The notes under the pieces: generated by a model
What the model was told of the DNA's origin: nothing
Seen by the model: the letters and a program-made list of their open reading frames with translations, nothing else
Database searches by the model: none
Shown: piece after piece, positions 39,204-48,715 of the stretch
Layout of the letters: each line of letters opens with the position of its first letter
How positions within the stretch are numbered: position 1 is the stretch's first letter
Position numbers and translations under genes: made by a program
Assembly: GCA_023838465.1 (NCBI GenBank)
Contig: JAIVEQ010000010.1
Location: forward strand, 1 to 64,000
Direction: 5' to 3'
DNA from: Candidatus Thiodiazotropha sp.
GTDB taxonomy: Bacteria; Pseudomonadota; Gammaproteobacteria; Chromatiales; Chromatiaceae
Length of the DNA stretch: 64,000 nucleotides

Positions 39204-40082
39204 GGATAACACTTCAGCTGAAGATAAGACACCTGGAGCATTTTCATCTGATCGTAGTCGTACTACATATAACGTGGCATCATCCTTACTCCTTGCCTTC
39301 GTCTATCTCTATAGAGGTTTATCTGATAGTGGGATTTTTCGACAGCCTCAACACTTGGGTTAACATAACGGCGCGTCTTTTGGGCAGTCAATTTCAACGG
39401 TTTGTTATCTGCAATTAATGATACCTGAGACTTATTGACTGAGTCATATCTAATTTTATTTAGATGGAATCTCGTAGGTTGATGCCAGTATTTTATGTCA
39501 TAGCATTTTCTGATTACCCACCCTATTCAGCCACCAAGTCTCTGAGCTGAGAATAGGGGATCAAACCAATCAATCCCACTATCTATAGATTGCAGATACT
39601 AGTGGCATTTACTTAACTGCTAAAGATCCAATATGCGCGTCCTTATTCAACCGTGATTGGTGGGGCAGGGCCCCACCCTACACCCCGACTATTTAGTAGG
39701 GTGAGGCTCTGCCCCACCCTAACACGCTGGAAGTTCACTCAAATCCTCGTATTAACGTTTCAGAACACCTTTAGTTAATTACTGTTTACTACCTATGCAA
39801 TAGCCGAGTTTGGTAGGAAATCAGTTAGAGTTTGTCTATGCTTTATTAAGGTTGTGCTGCAATTTTAATAGGCTACTTTGCATGCATAACTGATGACATC
39901 TGATCGAGCTGAAATGATGAAACAGTTTTGCCTTCTTTCCGTTGGCATGTTAACTAAGACATTTCAGTAAACACTTTTCCTAAAAAGAATGAAAAATATA
40001 TGTTTGAAACAAAAATCTTATCTACATACTCTAATACTGTTTATTCGCACTATTCCAATCAACACTGCTTGCGAGTGTTCAG
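39204..40082. other. Long gene-free spacer carrying a dispersed repeat
   Basis: This 879-bp spacer contains no convincing gene. It is AT-rich apart from a GC-rich island at 39659-39738, annotated separately. The spacer lies between the cys operon and the decayed ppc gene, a region that appears to be losing function. Confidence 0.6.
39659..39738. repeat. Double-hairpin repeat, includes dispersed repeat copy 2
   Basis: Two adjacent hairpins: GGTGGGGC/GCCCCACC at 39659-39677 around AGG, then AGGGTGAGGC/GCCCCACCCT at 39698-39720 with one mismatch. Bases 39696-39738 are about 80 percent identical to 8428-8470. It looks like a small mobile or REP-type intergenic element. Confidence 0.55.
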
Positions 40083-43000
40083 ATGAACGACAGTTTTACA
40101 AAAGCCTGTGTCAAGCATGATAAAGCCTTGCGCAGCCGGGTACGTCTTTTTGGGGTTCTGCTTGGTGAAGTCCTACGCGAACAGGTGGGCAAGGAGACAT
40201 ATACCGTTGTCGAACGTCTGCGTAAAGGTTATCTAAAGCTACACGACAAACATGACGCTGCTCTCTATAACCGACTCACCCGCTTAATAGAATCTTTACA
40301 ACCAGAAATCCTAAGTGCCGTGGTTAGGGCCTTTAGTATCTATTTTGTATTAGTCAATATTGCTGAAGAGGCTTTCCTTCATCGACAACGACGCCGGATT
40401 GCCGGTAAAGGCAGTGAGCTTTGGTAAGGGTCGTTCGATCACACCTTACGGGGTTTTCGCTCCCTCGGCATCGAACCGCAACAACTGCAGAACATTCTTG
40501 ATGATGCGGCCTATATCCCTGTCTTCACCGCCCACCCGACAGAATCCAAACGACTGGTGATAATGAATCTGCTTCGGCGTATCTTCGTTACCAGCGAACT
40601 ACTGGATGCACCTAAAAGCCGATTAGGACAGCGGGATTTTGCGATTAAATCTCTCAAGACTCAGATTCAGACACTGTGGAAGACAGAAGAGGTGAGAGCT
40701 GTTCGCCCCGAGGTTCGAAACGAGATTCGGCTAGGCCTGCACTACTTCCAAAGCAGCCTTTTCGAGGCCGTACCGCAGATATACCGTCGCTTACAGACCG
40801 GCATCGAACGTGTCTATGACGACTATGATGCGTACCACGGCATCCAGTTACCACCTTTCATCCGCTTCGGTTCATGGATAGGCGGCGATCGTGATGGTAA
40901 CGCCTGACGTTACACGCCTTGCTCTCAGGCTGCAACAACAGACCATCTTGCGCGAGTATATAAGACGTGTCGACGAACTGATTGCAGAACTCACCTTTTC
41001 TGACCGCTTCTGCACACCAAACTGGGCATTTTCTGAAAGCCTGAAGGCTGACAACGAACTCTATAAAAAATTATTTATCCGCAATCCCAGAAGATTTGAG
41101 GATGAACCCTATCGTCGCAAGTTATTTATCATTCGAGAGCGCCTTGAACTGACACTCCGCCATGCTGAGTCGAAACAAAAAATCAATAAAGAGACCCAGT
41201 CCGGAAGTTATACAAATGAGATCGCCTTTCAACGGGATTTGAAACTGATCTCACATTCGCTCTTGAGCCATGGTGACGATAATGCGGCAGAGGGAGGGTT
41301 ACAGGACCTGATCCATCTTGCCGAAACCTTCGGGTTCTATCTCTCCCGCCTTGACATCAGGCAGGAGTCGACACTACACACACTGGCAGTAGCAGAAATA
41401 CTGCAACGCACTGGAGACACCACAGACTATCTTCAACTCAAAACCCATCAAAGAATGGAATTGCTTGATCAAGTCATTACTGAAGGAACGACGAAACCTT
41501 TATTGATCGAAGCCCTTTCTCAGGAGACCCATGACATACTGGCGGTATTCGATCTCATTGCAGACAGTAAACAAGTGAGTCTTCGATCTCGTGATGTCTT
41601 TTAGGCGTCCCAGGCCTAAAAGACACTCGATCTTTGACAACCTATTAGTGCCCCGGACGGTCCTGGTCACTGACACTACGTGATCACATCGCAAGCTCGT
41701 GACCACTCCGCCGTCAGTTCCCAAATGACTGGACGCCGTGTTCGGATGCTCGCTTTGCATCCCCTCTGGCGCAAGGCACGACGGGTCTACAGTCTCGCCT
41801 CACGCCTACCGGGGACTAACCGCCTCGGCTTTCAGCCTTCCTTGGCGCTCAGCGAGGGAGATCAGTCCACGAGCAATCGGACAGTATGTTATCTCCATGA
41901 CACATCAATCCAGTGACATTATGGAGGTCGCTTTTCTAGGCAGCCTAACAGGCCTTGTTGGGCTACAAAATGGTGATTGGTTCAGTCAGCTTGAGATTTC
42001 ACCATTGTTTGAGACGATTGACGATCTTAAGCGAAGCGAGTCAATCCTCAGCGATCTATTTTCAAACCGCTGCTATAAACATCTGCTTGCAGCCAATAAC
42101 AATCGCCAGGAGGTCATGCTTGGCTATTCTGATTCAGCAAAGGATGGCGGCATCATGGCCTCAGCCTGGAACCTCTACCAGACCCAGAAACGCATTATTG
42201 CACTTGCTGACCAGCAAGGTATTCGTTGCCGCCTGTTTCATGGCCGTGGGGGCACTGTCGGCCGTGGCGGCGGCCCCACGCATCAATCCATCCTTGCTCA
42301 ACCCAGTAATACCGTAAAAGGCGAAATCAAGTTCACGGAACAGGGTGAGGTCCTCTCCTATAAATACGGCAATCGGGAAACCGCTATCTTTGAATTGTCC
42401 ATGGGTATCACTGGGCTCTTTAAAGCAAGTCTTGGTGAGGTACAAGACATCAAGGATGAGAAACAGCAATACATCAATACCATGAATGAGATTGCGTCTA
42501 TCAGTGAAGATCACTTTCGAAAATTAACAGAAGGTACGGACGGGTTTCTTGATTACTTCTACGAAGCCACACCTGTGACTGAAATCGGCATGATGAATAT
42601 TGGATCACGTCCTTCTCACCGGAGTAAAGACAACAGATCAAAATCATCAGTACGGGCGATTGCATGGGTTTTTGGCTGGGGACAGGCCAGACAAAATCTA
42701 CCAGGCTGGTATGGTATTGGAACTGCACTTGAACAGTGGCACAGTCAAAAGCCGGGGCGGATAAAACAGCTACAGACCATGTATCGCAAGTGGCCCTTCT
42801 TTCATACACTACTCAGCAATGCACAGATGGCGCTGTTCAAATCGGACATGACCATTGCCTGGGAGTATGCCCAACTCTGCTCGAGCCCTCAAACCAGAGA
42901 CAGGATCTTTACTGAAATTAAGAACGAATATGAACATACACGCCAGCAAATATTAATGATTGCACAGATTGAAGACTTGTTAGATGAAACCCCCGTACTT

Positions 43001-43174
43001 AAAAAGTCACTCAGCCGTCGCGACTCCTATCTTGATCCTCTGAACCATATTCAACTGGGGCTTATCCGCCACTACCGTAATAACAATCTCTCTGAAGAGG
43101 AACAGTCGATGTGGCTGAGACCTCTACTACGTTCAATTAATGCCATATCCGCAGGCCTGCGCAATACCGGGTAA
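40083..43174 (+). pseudogene. ppc: Phosphoenolpyruvate carboxylase, disrupted by three lesions
   Basis: Together the pieces encode a nearly whole PEPC of about 940 residues that would carboxylate PEP to oxaloacetate. Lesion 1: an in-frame TAA at 40425-40427, just after GKGSELW; the same frame continues with GSFDHTLRGF and the catalytic FTAHPTESKR. Lesion 2: at GGDRDGN (about 40903) an 11-nt loss removes the conserved Pro-Phe-Val and shifts frame; the next frame resumes VTPDVTRLALRLQQ. Lesion 3: a 283-bp insertion at 41576-41858 between ADSKQ and EISPRAIGQYVISMTH. Downstream the frame is intact, with GYSDSAKDGG, FHGRGGTVGRGGGPTH and the C-terminal RNTG. Three independent lesions make an active product very unlikely. 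Confidence 0.92.
41576..41858. other. 283-bp structured insertion of unknown type inside ppc
   Basis: The flanking ppc codons join cleanly if this segment is removed (AAA CAA GAG ATC AGT). It encodes no convincing protein. It can form several hairpins: TGTCTTTTAGGC/GCCTAAAAGACA (41595-41625, perfect 12 bp), TGGTCAC/GTGACCA (41664-41705), GGATGC/GCATCC (41744-41762) and CCTCG/CGAGG near the right end. TCGATCT occurs as a direct repeat on both sides of the first hairpin. No terminal inverted repeats or target duplication beyond one G are evident. It could be a non-autonomous IS relic or an RNA element. Confidence 0.6.
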
Positions 43175-43401
43175 CTCTACTCATCCAAGGAAAATAACGA
43201 CTATCTCTCCTGGCCGGGCACGGAAATGTGTTTACGTTTACAAATTTGTGAACTAGCACATTGGTTGTATAAACCCATTGCTGTAGTTTTTTTGGCAGAT
43301 GCCGACTAATGGAAAAGCGGATCAGATAAGAGGCTAGTTGAATCACCCTATATGCCCTTATCTTGGTCACAATAGGCAGTGTTGGAATTTCAGGTAGTGA
43401 T

Positions 43402-44733
43402 ATGATCTTGAATAAGAACAAAATACTCATTGGCTTATTGGCACTAGTGGCTGTTGGGGTGAACGCCTGTGGCGGTGGTTCAGGTAGTGCCGATTCGAGC
43501 ACCAACAACACCGATCAAGGTGCTTCTCAAGGGGATTCACAACAAGATACCTCACCACCGGCAAATGATGATCCTCCGACAGTGGATAGCCCACCAACAG
43601 GAGATAACCCCCCTGCAGATAGTTCTCCACCAAATACCGCTCCGCCTGTAGAAGGTAGTATCAATCATCAACCCACTGCGAGGATCACGGCTGCTCAACA
43701 GGTTACCTCAGGAGAAACGGTTACCATGGATGGTTCGAGCTCAACAGATCCTGATGGTGATACACTGAGTTTTCTCTGGAGCCAAACGCTTGGCGAACCG
43801 ATCAGCCTAGCTGGCGTTTCCAATCCAACACTCAGTTTTATCGCGCCTACAGTCGATCAACCCACCACATTTGCTTTCAAACTCGAAATAAGCGATGGCG
43901 CACTCGCAAATAGCGCTACGATTGAGATCCTTGTGTCACCCATGGCGGATACAACCGCTCCCAGTGTCGTCTCGAGAACACCCCAATCTAATGCAACAGG
44001 CGTCGCTACCACAACCAACGTCACCATTACATTTGATGAGGCACTGCTTGAATCCCTCATCAATAACCAAAGTCTGCAGATCAGCCTTAACACTAACACC
44101 CTATCGGGTAGCGTCACCTACGACAGCGACAACCACCGCATCACTCTAACCCCCGATACAACACTCACTGCAGCAACCACCTATATCGTCACGCTTGCAG
44201 ATACCTTACAAGACCTGGCAGGTAATCTCGTTACGGGTGAGAACTGGAGCTTCACAACCGGTTCTCAATACAATTTGGGACAGACCAGCCAGGGCACCAT
44301 TGACCTGTGTATGAATACAAGCAACAAGGTGATGTTAACCTTGGTCAACAACGCCAGGGCTGTTGCTAGAACATGTGGTACGAACAACTACCCAGCAACT
44401 TCATCACTGGCCTGGCACTGTAATCTCGAACAGGCCGCTCAGGGCCACTCAACCTCAATGGCCGATAATAATTTTTTCAGCCACACAGGTCTTGATGATT
44501 CAAGCCCCGGAGACCGAATTACTGCGGCAGGTTATAACTGGCGAACCTATGGGGAGAACATTGCGGCTGGCTATGCTGATGAAGAAACAGCTATGAACGC
44601 CTGGCTTAACAGCCCTGGTCATTGCGCTAATCTTATGAATCCCAATTTCACTGAAATGGGTGAAGCTGTAGCGGAAAATCCGGCTTCACAATACCGTATC
44701 TACTGGACTCAAAACTTTGCCGATAGTTTTTAA
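43402..44733 (+). CDS. CAP-domain (SCP/PR-1) lipoprotein with Ig-like modules
   Basis: About 443 residues. Lipoprotein signal ending VNAC, then a low-complexity Ser/Thr/Pro/Asp linker (about 18-80). Next comes a PKD/REJ-like module (about 85-180; GETVTMDGSSSTDPDGDTLS), a Big_5-like module (about 183-290; FDEALLESL, ITLTPDTTLTAATTY) and a C-terminal CAP domain (about 310-443; MLTLVNNARAVARTCG, GHSTSMADNNFFSHTG, GENIAAGY, WLNSPGHCANLMNPNFTEMG). The CAP cavity His and Glu residues are present. Secreted CAP proteins bind lipids or act on hosts or envelopes in various systems; the role here is unknown. The start is ATG 43402; the frame extends up to 43363. Confidence 0.85.
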   Translation: MILNKNKILIGLLALVAVGVNACGGGSGSADSSTNNTDQGASQGDSQQDTSPPANDDPPTVDSPPTGDNPPADSSPPNTAPPVEGSINHQPTARITAAQQVTSGETVTMDGSSSTDPDGDTLSFLWSQTLGEPISLAGVSNPTLSFIAPTVDQPTTFAFKLEISDGALANSATIEILVSPMADTTAPSVVSRTPQSNATGVATTTNVTITFDEALLESLINNQSLQISLNTNTLSGSVTYDSDNHRITLTPDTTLTAATTYIVTLADTLQDLAGNLVTGENWSFTTGSQYNLGQTSQGTIDLCMNTSNKVMLTLVNNARAVARTCGTNNYPATSSLAWHCNLEQAAQGHSTSMADNNFFSHTGLDDSSPGDRITAAGYNWRTYGENIAAGYADEETAMNAWLNSPGHCANLMNPNFTEMGEAVAENPASQYRIYWTQNFADSF

Positions 44734-44743
44734 CTGAAATAAT

Positions 44744-45421
44744 CTAGCTGGTCCTTTCTGACGCCACAAGGGATTTCAGCTCTTCCATTCGCTGTAGAGC
44801 ACTCTCTAACTGCAAGTCACTATCGAGGTGCTGAACGATCACCTCACCCTGGTCAAGAAGCGCTTCCAGCTGAATAGGATCAAACAGGGTCACAGCTGCT
44901 TCAAATTCCTTCCGTTCAGTGGTGAGTAGCACAGGAAGCAACTGCTCTTTTGAAATCAATGATTCGGGGTCCAGCAGGTCAGCTACCAATGGATACTCAA
45001 GCAGCTCGAAATGGGTCTTACGGGCTATAGCCTCCTGCTCTAGCTCTTGCAAAGCAAGACTGTCGTTGCCCGCACCTTTCCACACGGCCTGCATAATGAC
45101 TTCTACCAATTTTACTATGGCGTGCTTATTCGGTGTCTGATCGTCAGCCAGTCGACAGGCATGCTCATAGGCCTTATCCAAACGCTCTTTTAACTCAAGG
45201 ATGACATCACTCTGCTCGTGGGGCCCAAGTGCCACGGCTTCACCCACCAGCTTTCTCAGCTGGCTTATATAAGCCACCAATTCCTCGTGATCAAGGCGTT
45301 GGGCTTCCGTCAGTTGGTCCTGAGTTAGTGTGCGCTCACTTTCAGAAAATAGCGGATTATTATGCTTACGCACTAGATGGCGTTCATGCCTTCCAGGCAG
45401 TTCACTCAACATCAGTCTCAT
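44744..45421 (-). CDS. Conserved hypothetical helical protein
   Basis: A 225-residue soluble, mostly helical and acidic protein with no signal peptide or membrane segment. Helical runs such as LDHEELVAYISQLRKLVGEAV and EARKTHFELLEYPLVADLLD stand out. I do not recognise a named domain. It ends 10 bp from the convergent CAP gene. Alternative start three codons in. Real coding is suggested by length and by a strongly amphipathic helix pattern. Confidence 0.65.
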   Translation of the reverse strand: MRLMLSELPGRHERHLVRKHNNPLFSESERTLTQDQLTEAQRLDHEELVAYISQLRKLVGEAVALGPHEQSDVILELKERLDKAYEHACRLADDQTPNKHAIVKLVEVIMQAVWKGAGNDSLALQELEQEAIARKTHFELLEYPLVADLLDPESLISKEQLLPVLLTTERKEFEAAVTLFDPIQLEALLDQGEVIVQHLDSDLQLESALQRMEELKSLVASERTS

Positions 45422-45578
45422 GATTCACCCTGAATAGAGGGTTAAAAGGGTCATTTGTATCATGAAATGGCTGCTAAAGGGCAGGGGGCAATATAAATGC
45501 TATTCAACCACGCTGTTTAGCCGAATCCATGAAAAACGAAATATTGCCCTGATTAAAGACCACTTAATACTCATTTTA

Positions 45579-45592
45579 TTGATTTAAATCAG
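45579..45592 (+). promoter_or_regulatory. FNR/Anr-like box
   Basis: TTGATTTAAATCAG matches TTGAT-N4-ATCAA at 9 of 10 informative positions. It lies about 140 bp upstream of the small peptide gene at 45731. The rest of the 45422-45730 spacer holds nothing else recognised. Confidence 0.4.
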
Positions 45593-45730
45593 TGGTTCCG
45601 GTGACTTTACCAATTACCTTGCTTTGCGCAATGTTATTGCTGCTCAAAAGGATTTTCCGTCCCACGATACATACGGACAAGCCGGTGAGCAAAACTTTTT
45701 ATGGTCTAGGTCAATCTTGAAGGCAACACC

Positions 45731-45811
45731 ATGTTAGATAATGATAATGCAATAGTAGGCGCACTAGCCATCTTGATACTGGGTATCATAATCACAGTCT
45801 TGATAGGCTAA
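45731..45811 (+). CDS. 26-residue single-transmembrane peptide
   Basis: ATG at 45731 to TAA at 45811 encodes MLDNDNAIVGALAILILG followed by IIITVLIG. After seven polar residues the rest is one hydrophobic helix. GAAGG lies seven bases upstream of the ATG. The gene is flanked upstream by an FNR-like box and downstream by a hairpin, and precedes a hemerythrin gene on the other strand. Small membrane peptides of this shape often serve as accessory subunits of respiratory or transport complexes, but no partner can be named from the sequence. Confidence 0.5.
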   Translation: MLDNDNAIVGALAILILGIIITVLIG

Positions 45812-45816
45812 AGGCA

Positions 45817-45849
45817 GAGGGGTGGTGAAAAGAGGAGTCTCCGCCCCTC
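45817..45849. terminator. Hairpin between convergent small peptide and hemerythrin genes
   Basis: GAGGGGTGG pairs with CCGCCCCTC (one G-T wobble) around a 15-base loop. There is no strong T run on either side. Its place between convergent genes suggests a shared transcript end. Confidence 0.4.
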
Positions 45850-45873
45850 GATAGAAAAGATATCTCCAGGAAG

Positions 45874-46308
45874 CTAGATCAATTGGCTGAGAAAACGGGC
45901 AGTCACCATATCCATACTGTTCACATGTGCCTTAAACCAATCCCGCCACTCTACAAAAATATACTCTGCGAGCCTGTCCAATTGGTTATCATCAAGCCAT
46001 TGCTGCTGCATTGACTCAATTCTCAAGAGTGCTTGTTGATGTTCACCCAGGTGTACAGGGTAGGGTGGAAAACCGTATTCCTTCATCATTTGGTTTTCGC
46101 CATCAAAATGCGCGCGGGTATGCACCACCCACTCATTCAGCTTGGACGTTATAGCCTCTGAATCCGGATTGCCCTCAACCCCAGCAATGACAAGTTCACC
46201 CAGCTGATTGATCAAGGCGACCTCTTCCCGGTGAACGTTATTCATGGTCTCGAGCGCCACTAAAGGTATCTCAGTGATGTCGATGACAGGTAGTTGATAT
46301 TGGCTCAC
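45874..46308 (-). CDS. Bacteriohemerythrin family protein
   Basis: A 144-residue single-domain hemerythrin. Diiron ligands are visible: His in NNVHREEVALI, HTRAHFDGENQMM, HLGEHQQALL and WFKAHVNSMDM. Bacterial hemerythrins bind O2 through two Fe atoms and serve in oxygen supply, sensing or storage. No fused signalling domain is present. Confidence 0.9.
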   Translation of the reverse strand: MSQYQLPVIDITEIPLVALETMNNVHREEVALINQLGELVIAGVEGNPDSEAITSKLNEWVVHTRAHFDGENQMMKEYGFPPYPVHLGEHQQALLRIESMQQQWLDDNQLDRLAEYIFVEWRDWFKAHVNSMDMVTARFLSQLI

Positions 46309-46536
46309 GATGGCTCTGGCAGGAATAGTTTCGGAAAGTGCAGCATCCTATCCGATTGTTACATTACCGCCATTGATATTGATCAAAATTGCGTCAAAGA
46401 GCCTCTGCTCCAGGCTTTATTCTCCCAAACACTTTGACTCAATGGCCTGGTGCGGCAGACCAAACCGTACACCTATTTCACCTATTGATCGACACAATCA
46501 GCAATCAGCCTCTCCTGGACTCCTACCGTCATCCGG

Positions 46537-47424
46537 TTAACAGCCGATATCCGTCTCTACATCAAATCCCGGGTTGATCGCTTCATATAGCGATGAGTAA
46601 TCCTCGTCGCCATAACCCGCTTCCTGACCATTGACAAGTACACGAAGTGTGGCATTTGCAATCTCGCCATTCATTCCAGAGGCCTCAGCCACACGTTGAA
46701 ACAGGGCAATATCTTTGATCAGGTGTTTGAGAGGAAAATTCGGATTGCTGTAGTCATGCTCCATAAATTTCTGCAGTTTTTTATCGAATGTGGGCGCATA
46801 CAGCGCACTCTGGCGCAGCAATTTCATAAATGGCTCCACTTCAACGCCCTCGGCGCGTATCAAACCCAGACTTTGAGAGAAACCTGCCGTGAGTGAAGCG
46901 ATCAGCTGGTTCATCGCCAGTTTCATTGCCGCACCCTGTCCCACCAGACCGACATGGTCGACCTCCTTGCCAAGTCCGCGCAGCATCAGGAGACAGTGAT
47001 GGTAGGCCGTCTCTGAACCTGCTGCCATAATGATCAGCTCTCCGGATCTTGCCTCCGGTATACTGCCCAGCACAGGCGCCTCGAGGTAGTCGCCTCCCGC
47101 CTGTTCCACTCGACTGCTGATAGCGCGGCTCTCATCAGGCGCTATGGTGCCCAACTGCAGAATAATCTTTCCTTCGAGAAGCGGTATCACCGGCTCACAA
47201 AACAGCACCTCATCGATAGCCGCTGCATCACTGAGGGTCAGTAACAGCACTTCACCTGCTTCTATTGCAGGAATGAGTGCTGAATCAATACTGATCCCTT
47301 CGGCCTCCGCTAACCGCAGACGTTCCGGCGAACGGTTCCAGGCGATTACTTCGTGTCCACAGTGAATCAGCCTGTGGGCGATGGGAAGACCCATTAGTCC
47401 GAGTCCAAGCAATGTAATTTTCAT
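46537..47424 (-). CDS. NAD(P)-dependent beta-hydroxyacid dehydrogenase family protein
   Basis: A 295-residue oxidoreductase of the 3-hydroxyisobutyrate dehydrogenase/GLYR1 family. Rossmann motif LLGLGLMGLPIAHRL, substrate-binding region DYLEAPVLGSIPEARSGE and catalytic Lys in GAAMKLAMNQLIA. Substrates in the family include 3-hydroxyisobutyrate, tartronate and succinic semialdehyde; the sequence alone does not separate them. Follows hemE by 17 bp on the same strand. Confidence 0.88.
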   Translation of the reverse strand: MKITLLGLGLMGLPIAHRLIHCGHEVIAWNRSPERLRLAEAEGISIDSALIPAIEAGEVLLLTLSDAAAIDEVLFCEPVIPLLEGKIILQLGTIAPDESRAISSRVEQAGGDYLEAPVLGSIPEARSGELIIMAAGSETAYHHCLLMLRGLGKEVDHVGLVGQGAAMKLAMNQLIASLTAGFSQSLGLIRAEGVEVEPFMKLLRQSALYAPTFDKKLQKFMEHDYSNPNFPLKHLIKDIALFQRVAEASGMNGEIANATLRVLVNGQEAGYGDEDYSSLYEAINPGFDVETDIGC

Positions 47425-47441
47425 CGTCTTTTCAGCCCATT

Positions 47442-48512
47442 TTAGTCGTCGACATGATAGGCACGACTCAGTTCGTGCACTGCGTCGACAAATACACCCG
47501 CATGTTCAGGGTTGATCTCCGGGTGAATGCCATGTCCCAGATTGAAAACATGACCGTTCCCTTTACCATAACTGGCCAATACCTGACCCACCTCTTCCCT
47601 GATCCGCTCAGGTGAAGCATACAGGGTACATGGATCGAGATTTCCCTGTAGCGCAACCCTGTCACCGACACGACGCCTGGCATCAGAAAGGCTCAAGGTC
47701 CAGTCTATTCCCAGTGCATCACATCCACTGTCTGCCATCTGTTCCAACCAGAAACCGCCCCCCTTGGTAAATAGGATAACCGGCACTTTACGTCCCTCTG
47801 CTTCTCGTTTAAGACCTTGTAAAATCTGCTGCATATAGTCGAGAGAGAAGGCTTGGTAGTGCTGTGGAGTCAGGGCGCCGCCCCATGTATCGAAGATCAT
47901 CACCGCTTGTGCACCAGCGTCAATTTGGGCATTCAGGTACGCAGTGACGGCATTCGCCACTTTACTCAACAGCGCATGCATCAACTCCGGGCGGTCGAAC
48001 ATCATCCCCTTTACCTTGGAGAAATTTTTGGTGCCGCCACCCTCGACCATGTAGGTAGCCAGCGTCCAGGGACTACCACTGAAACCGATCAGTGGGACCC
48101 GTCCATCCAGCTCCCTACGGATGGTCCTCACAGCATCCATTACATAACCGAGGTCATCCTCCATATCCGGTGCACCGAGGGCATCGATAGCGGCCTTATC
48201 ACTTATCGGCCGCTCGAAATGGGGTCCTTCGCCTTCTGTGAAATAGAGGCCGAGACCCATCGCATCGGGTACGGTCAGGATATCCGAGAAGAGTATCGCA
48301 GCATCCAGTGGATAACGTTCCAATGGCTGAATGGTGACTTCACAGGCCAGTTCAGGATTTCGACACAGATCCATAAAGCTGCCCGCCTTGGTTCGGGTGG
48401 CCCGATACTCAGATAGATATCGCCCGGCCTGGCGCATCATCCACACCGGGGTCACATCCACAGGCTCGCGGCACAGGGCACGCAACAGTCGGTCGTTTTT
48501 CATTGTAGTCAC
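47442..48512 (-). CDS. hemE: Uroporphyrinogen decarboxylase
   Basis: A 354-356 residue enzyme that decarboxylates uroporphyrinogen III to coproporphyrinogen III for haem synthesis. Signatures: [16 protein letters not shown] near the N-terminus and the [18 protein letters not shown] segment. Length is typical. A GTG at 48512 has AAGGA at a good distance, while the ATG at 48503 ([10 protein letters not shown]) matches family N-termini; both are possible. Confidence 0.96.
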   Translation of the reverse strand: MTTMKNDRLLRALCREPVDVTPVWMMRQAGRYLSEYRATRTKAGSFMDLCRNPELACEVTIQPLERYPLDAAILFSDILTVPDAMGLGLYFTEGEGPHFERPISDKAAIDALGAPDMEDDLGYVMDAVRTIRRELDGRVPLIGFSGSPWTLATYMVEGGGTKNFSKVKGMMFDRPELMHALLSKVANAVTAYLNAQIDAGAQAVMIFDTWGGALTPQHYQAFSLDYMQQILQGLKREAEGRKVPVILFTKGGGFWLEQMADSGCDALGIDWTLSLSDARRRVGDRVALQGNLDPCTLYASPERIREEVGQVLASYGKGNGHVFNLGHGIHPEINPEHAGVFVDAVHELSRAYHVDD

Positions 48513-48715
48513 AGAGGAATATCCTTCGATACGATTTTGTTATAAAGAACAACAGATTGTACACACAAAACGGGTTTTCTTCCTTTTCAAGACAGGCCCA
48601 GTACAGCAACCTGAACAATACCGGCATTTAACCTAACGCGGTCAATCCCGCCATTTGGTTGTCAACAATGTGTGGGATACTATCCCTCACAATCCTAGCC
48701 TGTATTGAGAAGCGT

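Noticed and set aside
41576..41858. Group II intron in ppc
   Set aside because: The segment is much shorter than known group II introns, and neither a GUGYG start nor a domain V-like motif is visible. An intron of another type was not excluded.
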